Source: Flabesymbios commensalis (taxonomy: Eukaryota > Annelida > Polychaeta > Terebellida > Flabelligeridae). From it: a stretch of 64,000 bases of DNA. Positions 55,621 through 64,000 of the stretch are shown in pieces; position 1 is the first letter of the stretch, and every line of letters begins with the position of its first letter. The notes under the pieces were generated by a model. The model saw only the letters and a list, made by a program, of their open reading frames with translations, was not told where the DNA came from and did no database searches. Both the position numbers and the translations under genes were made by a program. Location: contig OZ024915.1 of assembly GCA_964017125.1 (NCBI GenBank), positions 18,567,174-18,631,173 of the forward strand. The letters run 5' to 3'.

Positions 55621-55795
55621 AAGGTACCCACATTGCTAACATCATTTTTTTAAATGCAAGATAGAATACAAGTGTCACCCATTACCAATAGTTAGCAGCT
55701 GCTATAACGTGCTTTTAGTGCTTAGTAAAGATTATAGAACACTTTATTTCTACATGACGTAATCAAACTATTAGCATAAATCATGCACATACGTT
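55621..55795. repeat. Intronic block shared with 59628-59795
   Basis: Direct copy: TACCCACATTG.TAACATCA, AGAATACAAGTGTCACCCAT, CTATAACGTGCTTTT.GTGCT and ACTATTAGCATAAA. Both copies sit just upstream of a transporter exon on the - strand. Confidence 0.7.
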
Positions 55796-56674
55796 TAACT
55801 TGCCATCCAATAGAATAGTCATGCATCATACTAATCAAAGCTGTATGATCGCTAAATAAATAACATTATATGATACTGCCCCAAATTATATAAATTTTAC
55901 ATGTGTTAGTAATAAATAAATTGACTTAATTGATGTCAATGGAAAGTCATTATTTAACAATGCGCTACAATATCAAAGCTGTGGACAGACCTGTGTGTAG
56001 TTTTCTGTAAATACAGTGTTTTTAAATGCATTTCATCATACTATATTTCTTGCTTACCTTAGCTTTTGACAATATCCTGCCACTAAAATATCACCAGAAT
56101 GACAAACACAGAAGTACCAGATACTAGCAGTAGTTAGGTTAGGTTGATAAATGTCTATGAAGCATCAAGTGAATTGAAATGAACAATGTTTTTTTAAAAT
56201 CTTAGTCGTGAATATGATGGGTTGAGAGCAGTATACAAGTAACCAATGCCTGTTCGATTGGTGAATAAGGCGTAGCTAGTGTTAAAAAATGTTGGCGCCC
56301 AGATCACAGTGACGTTTTAAACATTCCAGATTATACATAGTCAAAATTGTAATATATAATGCCTATTTCAACATATACAGAATACAATACATTTCATACT
56401 GTTCCATATATGAAAAGCTAAAATACACATTACATTTTGTGAAATATTTTTAACGGCTTATGACGGAGGAAATATTTTCCGAGTATCCAATTATTATTGA
56501 AAATAGTCTGTATATGTGAACTGGCGCTTTTAATGTTATTAGAAACGCGATATGTACACAACTGTGCCGAGTAGCACAAATAAAACATACAATTTTTTCA
56601 ATGTGGGTACTTGTAAATTAAAATGACAATTTCACAGTTTTAAATCAAAAGAGTATCCTTATAAGTTGATTAAG

Positions 56675-56758
56675 ACCGCATTCTCCTACAAATTACGATT
56701 TATTGTAGCTTCGGATTGAAGCCTATGATATGTCGTAACTTGTACAAGAACTTGTACG
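56675..56758. repeat. Family F remnant
   Basis: TACAAATTACGATTTATTGT, GCTTCGGATTGAAGCCTATG and CGTAACTTGTACAAGA; centre shortened. Confidence 0.55.
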
Positions 56759-57057
56759 ATCTTTACTTATATTTGAAGGGTATTTATATTGATAGCATGA
56801 TTATCCAGGCAAACGAGACCAATCAACTTATGCCCATAACTAATATATTACCATACATAATGCTCTTGCTTAATTATCATGATTATGTGAATACATTTTA
56901 TCTTAATTTCTCTACTATACATATATAACCTAACCTTTATTTTGAAGACTTTTGTCAGCCGGTTTCACCCCCTACGTCGTGTCGTCCTATAACTATCTTG
57001 ACACTATTTTAAAATAGATATAGTTAAAGATTTAAAAAAACATTAAAAAAACCTTAC

Positions 57058-57212
57058 TCATAACATAATTGCAGTTGTCTTTTGCCGTTGCCAGATTTGC
57101 CAAGATGAATCGAGCCACGAGGAACACTGTAACATTAGGAGCCACAGCACAAGTTATACCACAAATAATGTTCACTCCAACTGCTGTGAGAATAATACGA
57201 CGACGACCGAAT
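57058..57212 (-). CDS. SLC22-type transporter, 155-bp exon, helices 3-4
   Basis: Acceptor TATGTTACAG, donor ATGA|GTAAGG. Completes the MFS loop motif as DRFGRRR with the previous exon, then encodes IILTAVGVNIICGITCAVAP and NVTVFLVARFILANLATAKD. 155 bp equals the length I recall for the equivalent human exon. Confidence 0.93.
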
Positions 57213-57734
57213 CTGTAACATAAATAACTAAGGAGGTAAATGAAGATGATTAGGATGTATTTTTTGAATAACACAATTAAGGCATGTACTGTGATGAGCG
57301 ATAAGAGTAGTATCAGTGACCCGATCTGGCAAAATGAGTCATAAGTCGGACTTTGACAAACGATGCTAGGTCAATTTAAAGCTAAAATGACCTTGATTTG
57401 TGTTTTAAATGTTTACGTCAGTTTTTACTTTAGTATGATTAATTTTGAATCCTAAAATTGTTTGTCATAGAAGTTGATGTACATAGATTTAGGACCGGCC
57501 GGGGGCGGTACTATTACGTTTATTTAGCCTGAGTTTGTGTCCTATTTAGGGGAAAGAGGGGTGCTGTGTGTGGGAAACGTTTGACAATTCTGTACACCAG
57601 TCCTTAAGAACGTCGAATATAACGTTTCAGGTCCTTAGGATAAAAATAATTTTGTCTTTAACAAGTGTACGGAAATAATAATATTCACGATTATATTTTC
57701 TAATTTAGTCTATGATAAGAGCTTAAAGGTTTTG

Positions 57735-58155
57735 GTTGGAATAATGTTGGCCTAGCGTCGCAGACGGTTGCCAGCATTATTTCACAATTGGGTAGTGGCC
57801 GTTCTGACCACGGAGGATGAAATGGCAATTGCCGCAAAGTGACCGATGTATACAGAATGCTGGGCTGTTGTTGGGCCATCGTCAGGCACGTTGGATAAAC
57901 ATTGAAGCAACATTGGTTAGCCGTCAAGTGATTGCTGTAGACACTGGTGTAGAAAAATAATGCGTTTGGTCATTGTTGGTGTGGTGTAGAGCCAGCGTCG
58001 TTCAAAATGCGCCGGCATTGAACCAGCAATGGGCTGCGACTCTGGCACACCATTGAACTGAAATTGGGTGGGTAGGCTGACATCGTGTGTATCGTAGAGA
58101 CACGCGCAGCACGATTCACTGGCAAGTATCGAATGGATGTTGGCCAGCACTGGCG
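57735..58155. repeat. Cluster of degenerate family A modules
   Basis: At least three A-like units follow one another: AATGTTGGCCTAGCGTC-GCA-GACGG; TTGTTGGGCCATCGTCAGG...ACATTGGTTAG; GAGCCAGCGTCGTTC...TTGAACCAGCAATGGG. They overlap two open frames that have no protein-like features. Confidence 0.6.
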
Positions 58156-58759
58156 CTGGTGGTGGAATGAATAAACGTTAAAGATATATATATTTTTACT
58201 TCTCTCCTTGGTCCCTTCCTTAATTATATCCTGGATATTTAGGATTCTTGCCCATGAGGAAGACCAATACAGTTATCTCTAATAAAGATATAAGCCGATT
58301 TTTTGTCTATAGCACTTATACAGCCTAAAGAACTCTTTGTCTAGTTGTTATTTTAATTTTAGTCTCGATCACACTTCAATTAGTGATATTTCTTCTATTT
58401 TTATGTTACCATAGAAACGATCGTTGATAAGTAGGACATTTTGATACGGTGTAAAAATCCTGATGATAAAAATATATGGTATCTACTTTTAAATTTACGA
58501 AATGTTAGAGCTATCCGTTTATTATTAAAAAATGGGATCGAAAAGAATATTCATTTAATTTCTTTAATTTTAATGCAATTGTGTGCTCTATTCAAAAAAT
58601 GTAAAAATAGCCTTTTTGAACTTCAAATGCCATTTTCTCAAAATGCCACAATTTCAGATTTCATATTTCTCTTAAATTTATGCAAATGAGCATAGAAATG
58701 CGAATCTTTTGCAGAGTCGTATTTTCAGAGCAAACCACGCTACATAGTTGTGTGATTCA

Positions 58760-59275
58760 GTATACCATTTTAAAGGTAATTTATGGAGCTGCATGGCGTA
58801 CCATATTGCAGCTCCACTTATTGTACAGCGTTCATTGCAGGATCAGTATAGACAAGACTGGAATAATATTGTGTCTATTTCAAGTGAATGTTACTTGTAC
58901 CGAATATTTAAACTTGACCATAACCTGGAATGCTACCTAAAACACCCGTCACCTACAGTTCGAAGAATAGTATGTAAATTTTGAACATGTAATCATAAAC
59001 TCCAAGTAGAATCAGGCCGATATGCTAACCTCCCAAGGTATACCCGATATTGTAATAACTGTAATATGCCACGTGTTGGCGATAAATACCATTTTTTATT
59101 AGAATGCCCTGAATTACAGGAAATGAGAAATGAATTTTTGCCACACTTTTTTACAAATTACCCTGACATTTATAAATTCTAACAGTTGATGAGCTCACAA
59201 GATGGAAAAGTAATTATCAAATTGTTAAAATTTACTAAAGGTGGATTCAACCATCTTCAACTATACATATAATAA
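58760..59275 (+). mobile_element. LINE ORF2 C-terminal fragment
   Basis: Readable pieces: IVQRSLQDQYRQDWNN, CYLYRIFKLDHNLECYLK, then after a stop NHKLQVESGRYANLPRYTR and C-NNCNMPRVGDKYHFLLECPE. A zinc-binding tail, like 22978-23590. Broken by at least two stops; it lies in a transporter intron, antisense. Confidence 0.72.
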
Positions 59276-59493
59276 AAATAATAACTTACCTAATCATTAC
59301 ATTAATGTACCACTTCTAAACATATCTACGAATGTGTATAAATTTTAAACTTTCACTATATTTTTTCTCAGTGGTATATACTGTTTATACTGAGTTGAAT
59401 ACATCTACTAATTCATTTAAGACTGAGTGGAGAAAAGCGACAGCTACCTAATTATAATAACATTTTGTTGACAGAGGACATTTTCTCAGTTAC

Positions 59494-59597
59494 CTGTCAG
59501 CAAAAAATCCAAAGATGAAGTTACCAGTTATCCGCCCAGCCATGAATACGGCAGCCACTGTTCCAACAAGCCATGCCCGATTACACACCAAGTCCCA
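59494..59597 (-). CDS. SLC22-type organic ion transporter, first visible exon
   Basis: 104 bp, acceptor TTCGCTGTTACAG, donor GACAG|GTAACT. Encodes WDLVCNRAWLVGTVAAVFMA, helix 2 and GFFADR, the first half of the D-R-x-G-R-R loop. Q/E-W-D-L-V-C is the SLC22 hallmark after the large extracellular loop. The eight exons here total 1248 bp (415 codons). The family's usual ~550 residues imply a missing exon of about 130 codons (N-terminus, helix 1, glycosylated loop), and no candidate is open on the - strand up to 64000. Substrate cannot be predicted. 104 bp equals the length I recall for human exon 2. Confidence 0.93.
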
Positions 59598-59627
59598 CTG
59601 TAACAGCGAAAATGTCAATGCTTGGTT

Positions 59628-59795
59628 AAATGTACCCACATTGTTAACATCAATTTTTAACATGCAAACTAGAATACAAGTGTCACCCATTATCAGTATT
59701 TACCAACTCCTATAACGTGCTTTTGGTGCTTAGAAAAGATGATGGAACACTTTATTTCCACATAATGTAAACTAACTATTAGCATAAAACATATA
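59628..59795. repeat. Intronic block shared with 55621-55795
   Basis: See the copy at 55621; same orientation, about 80 percent similar by eye. Confidence 0.7.
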
Positions 59796-59869
59796 AGGTC
59801 CAGTAGTCATGGTAGTAGGTTTGGTAAAGCCCGATGCTACCTGCATCTGCTACCTGTATAGCTGCTAAT

Positions 59870-60690
59870 CAACTGCTAATGGTCATACAAAATGTTTATT
59901 ATGAGAAGAAAAGTTGAAGAATCTCATTTTTATGCTCATTTGCATAAATCCAAGATGGCCCTATTTGGCACCACATTTCATCTTCTCTCGGCATGTAGTG
60001 AGTTAATTTCAATATATTTGGCTCCAATTAGGCGTTGTAACTGCTAATAGTCATACGAAAGGTTTGATATAAAAGAAAACTTGCTCATTTGCATAAATCC
60101 AAGATGGCCGCCGTTTCATCTTATTTGGCAACATATTTCATCATGTGAAGTGAGTTCGTTTTAACATATTTTTTATATTTTACCACTTTGTAGTTTGGAA
60201 TGGTCATATAAAACTTTCAATATAATAAAAAAAGTTCAAGTTGCACAGGTTTATCCGCATTTGCATCAATCTAAGATGGCCGTCATTTGATCTTTTTGGT
60301 ACCATAATCCATTATTTTTCGGCATGTAGTGATCTTATTTTAACATGTTTGGCTCCAATTATGCGGTGTAGTTGTTAATGATGGCTACCGCTTGACGCTG
60401 TTTGACAACATATAGCATATTTTATCATTTTGCGACATGAAGTGAGTTCATTTTAGCATGCTCGGCTCCAATTATAGACTGGATGTAGTTTGTAATGATC
60501 ATACAAAAAGTTCAATATAAGAGTGAACGTTGAAACTTGAAGCTTCCCATTGTTATCCTCATCTGCATTAATCCAAGATAACCACATTTGACCTTATTTG
60601 GCACCATATTTCATCATTTTCCGCATGTATTCAGCTCATTTTAACATGTTTGGCTCAAATTGTAGTGTGTAGTATGGTCGCTGTAAGGGT
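59870..60690. repeat. Degenerate minisatellite, ~150-180 bp unit
   Basis: Four to five diverged units, each with TNATGGTCATACAAAA-like start, GCTCATTTGCATAAATCCA, AAGATGGCC, TTTGGCACCATATTTCATC and TTTTAACATGTTTGGCTCC. Starts near 59883, 60051, 60202, (60375) and 60497. Confidence 0.75.
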
Positions 60691-60765
60691 GAGGTGAAAT
60701 TGCTATATGTGGTGTTTCCATAAGCATTGTATGAATAGATGCAGGTCCCCTATGTTGGGTATCTT

Positions 60766-61160
60766 TCTGTATAGGATAAATCTCAAAGAGCTCTACATTC
60801 TTAGCTGTGAAAAAAGCCGAGGCCTTCGGCCTCGGCCTTTTTCACAGCTAAGCATGTTTTATCTGATTTAAAACACATCCGACCATAATGATGATCCCTC
60901 ATAATCAACAGCTCAGTCACACCTGACTATCATAGCATCATACCCTAACATTATAATTGGTCTGTATACTCTCAACAATAACTCTCCATTCCCGGCTTAC
61001 AATGTGGTGGTCGGACAACGAAAATAATGTAGTGATGTTTTTTATTGCACCATAGCCTACCATAATAATTGGTCTGTATATTATTGCAACAATAACTCTC
61101 CATTCCCGGCGTAGAATGAAATGGTAGGACAAAGCAAATTATGTAGTGATGTGTTTTAAG
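60766..61160 (-). repeat. Family E repeat with duplicated right part
   Basis: Hairpin CATTCTTAGCTGTGAAAAAA ... mirror, tip GGCC-TTC-GGCC (about 60826-60836). The following block with CAATAACTCTCCATTCCCGG occurs twice (about 60955-61030 and 61065-61150). Confidence 0.75.
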
Positions 61161-61186
61161 ATCAAAGTCATTCTGCTTGCTGTGTT

Positions 61187-61393
61187 ACCCCTCTATGCGC
61201 GGGGATCGTCTTTCTACATCTGAATCTGACCTCTGTAGACGTTGGAGAGTAAAAATATTCTTAATTGCCGTAGACCCATAACGTATGTATTTAAACGAAT
61301 CGGAAAGAGCTACCGAAGACGTTTATGATGATTTTAAAATGAAAACAACATTTGATCTCCATAGTTTATAATGGCGCTTTAACATGTTCAAGG
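61187..61393 (-). repeat. Family D foldback, decayed
   Basis: ATGCGCGGGGATCGTC start, AATCTGACCTCTGTAGACG centre, GAAAGAGCTACCGAAGACG, end before TTAA (61394-61397). Confidence 0.65.
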
Positions 61394-61614
61394 GTTAAAG
61401 GTGTGGGTCGCGTTATCTGGACGAATATATATGTATTAATCGACCTGATGAGGGTTTAATTTTATAATTATGGAATTTCGATCTGAATAGAATGTCACTG
61501 GTGATTAAAACGACATTAAGTAATGATTTAATTTCAGACAAGATAAGGGTCACTAATTATTTATGCATCACTATACTATTATTCATTGTACGTCGATATA
61601 GATATAACTGATTT

Positions 61615-61640
61615 GCCACCTTATATATTCCTATCAGCTG
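61615..61640 (+). promoter_or_regulatory. Possible TATA element of the UGT gene
   Basis: CCTTATATATTCC about 200 bp upstream of the ATG in a region otherwise free of repeats. Weak evidence. Confidence 0.3.
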
Positions 61641-61825
61641 CTTTCCATGCCACTTACTTTAAGCGCTGCCCTCTACGCAAGACAAAAAATCATAGCTCTC
61701 TTTCGTTAGTTTGGGCACAGCAATACTTAATTTTGTTATTTTGACGCAGCATTTGCTACACGATATCTTGGACACGTAGTTCCACTACGTTTGCCATATA
61801 GGGCCTCAACAGTTTGTTTCTCAGA

Positions 61826-63058
61826 ATGGGAGTCTGTAATACAGCTTTTCTTTTCACATTAATGCTAATGTCTGCTACACACTATATGCTTTCTTCTGGT
61901 TCACGTATTCTATTGACACCACATCTATTCGGCAGTCATGTTTCACAAATGTCTATCATTGGAGAAGCTCTGGCAAACAACGGACACGAAGTTTATATAA
62001 TGTTACCGTCCGCTACAAAAGGCCTAGATAGCTTTAAGCAACGGAATTTGACCGTGGTGGGATACGTTCGTCAACATAACACCATGATTGATGAGAATAC
62101 GAAACAGAGTATGTTTGAAGAGTTCACGTCCATGACATACGCCAGTGCAATACGCAGACATCAGGACACGTTTATGCCACTCTGTACAGATGTACTCTCA
62201 GATGAGCAACTCTTCCTGAGGCTAAAACAACTACAGCTTGACTTTGCTATAGTGGACGCCTTTGCTTTATCCCGATGTTATTTTGTTCTGATATATAGAC
62301 TTGGTATACCGTACGGTAGCATGGTGACTTATTATGAACCATGGTTGCTACGTAACCCATCTTTACCTTCGGCTACCCCCTTCTCGCTAGGGGCAGCTTA
62401 CAGTGATCACATGTCATTGATGGAGAGAATCTCTAACGCGTGGAGATTAATAGAGTGGACATTATCTCCAGGTCTAGGTCAGCTTGATGATGGGCTGGTC
62501 ACACAATATGCTAAAGATAAACCACCAGTCTCCCTTAACTACCTGGCCAGTAGATCCTTAATCTGGTTGGTTAACACAGACATCTGTATAGATTACCCAA
62601 GACTTCTGATGCCTAATGAGATTAATATTGGTGGACTCACCACACGACCTGCTAGACCTCTCCGTGACGAACTGGAGCATTTCCTCAGCACCTCCACCAA
62701 GGATGCTGTAGTTGTCACGTTTGGTGATCAGGTTGTAATTCCAGCACGTATTTATGCCGTCATACTCGAGGCTTTCACTAAAATTAAAGACCTGAACTTC
62801 ATTTGGCGTTATCTACACACATTCCCTGATAATATTCCCAGTAATATCAAGCTGATGAGATGGATCCCACAGAATGACCTTCTAGGTCATCCCAAGGTTA
62901 AATTATTTATCACACACGGAGGTCCAGATGGTCATTTTGAGGCACTTTATCATGCTGTACCTATGATTACACTGCCACTGTTTGGAGGTCATCCGTACAA
63001 CGCACAAAGAGCTGCAGAGAAAGGTATATCCATAACTAAGGACATCAACAACCTTCAG
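61826..63058 (+). CDS. UDP-glycosyltransferase (UGT), exon 1
   Basis: 411 codons from ATG 61826 to a CTTCAG|GTAGAT donor in phase 0. A membrane-bound ER enzyme that moves a sugar from a UDP-sugar to lipophilic acceptors. Signal peptide about residues 1-26 (MGVCNTAFLFTLMLMSATHY), catalytic His38 in HLFGSHVSQM, partner Asp144 in AIVDAF, and the donor-binding signature WIPQNDLLGHPKVKLFITHGG (W346; HGG 364-366). Two donor-site positions are unusual. The usual D-Q after PLF(G/A) is G388-H389 (PLFGGHPYNA), and the usual FGS is F-G-D (299-301). An earlier in-frame TTG at 61814 is not needed. The enzyme could have an altered donor preference or reduced activity; I cannot tell which. Confidence 0.93.
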
Positions 63059-63437
63059 GTAGATGATTTTATCTCCTCTATCAATTAACATTTATGCTGC
63101 CGAATGGCAATGCTTTTTCATAATTTTAAAGGTGGAATTGAAATTTTATTTATAAAATAGATATACATCACTATATTAAATATTTTGTGAATTTAACATC
63201 TATCACAAACAATTTGACTTTTTCAAGTAATTTATTATTATTATTTTCCTATTTAATAAATCTTGTGTTGCTGCTTTGTTTTGTTTATTTTTCTTGATTC
63301 AAAGCTGGCATCGCTAACGCAATTTTCAGCTTCAAATGATGAAAAAAAGGTTATTTATGAAAATAGAAATACCGGAAAATCAAACTAAATTATTTCATGA
63401 ATTGAGAATCTATCACAAACAAATTTATGTTTTTCAG
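63059..63437 (+). other. UGT intron with duplicated exon edge and acceptor
   Basis: The first 27 bases could encode VDDFISSIN, nearly the same as VDDLISSIH at the start of exon 2 (21 of 27 bases alike). ATCTATCACAAACAA...TTTTTCAAG at about 63199-63228 mirrors the real acceptor region ATCTATCACAAACAAA...TTTTTCAG (63408-63437). About 63303-63345 is a decayed family J hairpin (GCATCGCTAACGCAATTTTC). Confidence 0.7.
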
Positions 63438-63755
63438 GTTGACGATCTGATCTCCTCTATTCATGATGTCCTCAACAACACTTATCAGGAGAAGATCCAT
63501 CATTTGTCTCGTGTTTTTCGTTCTCGTCCCATGTCACCCTCTCAGCGAGCCGCTTATTGGGTGGATCATGTGCTGAGGTTTGGAGGTGATCATCTTCACA
63601 CCTCAGCCCTGGACATGCCATGGTATCAATACCTCATGTTAGATATAGCTCTATTCTTAATGATTTCATCTATCATCGCGTGCTGTGTATTATATAAAGT
63701 GGGCAGAATTATGTATAATAGAACCATAGAAACCAAGAAGATGAAAATTCAATAA
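63438..63755 (+). CDS. UDP-glycosyltransferase (UGT), exon 2 (last)
   Basis: 105 codons after GTTTTTCAG, in phase 0, giving a 516-residue protein, a normal UGT length. Encodes the end of the C-terminal domain (HLSRVFRSRPMSPSQRAAYW, VDHVLRFGGDHL), a single membrane helix (LDIALFLMISSIIACCVLY) and a short cytoplasmic tail. The tail ends KMKIQ, which has Lys at -3 and -5, a KxKxx ER-retrieval signal. Together with the signal peptide this fits a type I ER membrane enzyme. Confidence 0.93.
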   Translation, partial: VDDLISSIHDVLNNTYQEKIHHLSRVFRSRPMSPSQRAAYWVDHVLRFGGDHLHTSALDMPWYQYLMLDIALFLMISSIIACCVLYKVGRIMYNRTIETKKMKIQ

Positions 63756-63819
63756 TAGATTGCATTATATTTTGTTAAAACGTTATTGTTCGATAGGCTA
63801 TGTGGGTATTGGTATTGGT

Positions 63820-63825
63820 AATAAA
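63820..63825 (+). terminator. Poly(A) signal of the UGT gene
   Basis: AATAAA 65 bases after the TAA stop. Confidence 0.55.
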
Positions 63826-64000
63826 CTATTAAGAGATCAGTACAATATCGTGTTGAATTTATTTTAATTTTAAATAATGTGTCAACGTTATGTCTTCCAT
63901 TTAAAAAAATGCATTGCATTTTTATGCATTTTATTGATAGCACCATTACACCTTACAACAAGCTAATCTGAGTCATATTTCATCTTAAAAAGATCTACGT

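Noticed and set aside
57700-58150. Two open frames on the - strand
   Set aside because: They lie in the cluster of family A hairpins and mirror its repeats.
61814-61825. TTG at 61814 as start of the UGT
   Set aside because: ATG at 61826 gives a normal signal peptide and needs no unusual start.

Overview
The window looks like nuclear DNA of an invertebrate animal, most likely a marine one. It is AT-rich, its genes carry GT-AG introns, and repeats outnumber exons. I cannot place the phylum. A C-G-C-G-A-A-rich foldback at about 16.8 kb resembles repeats I associate with molluscs, but that is weak evidence. No virus-like or LTR element was recognised.

Host genes. (1) A three-exon C2H2 zinc-finger transcription factor on + (2482-7093, 525 codons) has a GC-box/CCAAT/E-box promoter just upstream. 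(2) An SLC22-type organic ion transporter on - has eight exons with clean splice sites (59597 down to 49853). Its first coding exon is absent, so only the C-terminal ~415 residues are here. (3) A UDP-glucuronosyl/glycosyltransferase on + has two exons (61826-63755, 516 codons). It lies upstream of the first visible transporter exon on the opposite strand. If the transporter's exon 1 exists beyond the window, the UGT is nested in its first intron.

Mobile DNA. From 26.2 to 32.05 kb lies a young CR1/L2-group LINE. ORF1 has PHD, coiled coil, SGNH esterase and two zinc knuckles; ORF2 has endonuclease and RT. The two ORFs share one frame and are separated by a single TAG, with no usable AUG for ORF2. 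Its 5' end seems truncated. A 5'-truncated relative lies at 12.5-13.0 kb. Fragments of other LINEs lie at 23.0-23.6, 35.8-37.1, 47.9-48.3 and 58.8-59.3 kb. A dimeric tRNA-derived SINE occurs four times, three with 12-14 bp target-site duplications, and two other tRNA-derived SINE-like units are present.

Foldback elements. Between the genes the DNA is packed with short palindromic elements, named here A, B, C, D, E, F, J and K. B, C, D, J and K share TTAA flanks and CCCTTT...AAAGGG ends, as expected of piggyBac-type MITEs. On one strand the hairpin tip of A and E is a C-GNA-G triloop, and that of B, C, J and K is a C-GNNA-G tetraloop. The N positions vary between copies or families while G and A are kept. 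These are the loop classes known to form exceptionally stable DNA mini-hairpins. I consider this shared tip rule the most novel signal in the window.

Other points of interest are a UGT intron whose ends resemble duplicated exon edges, a UGT donor-site motif change (DQ to GH), a 234-bp almost identical tandem duplication, and a degenerate ~170-bp minisatellite carrying a regularly spaced YY1-like motif between the transporter and the UGT.
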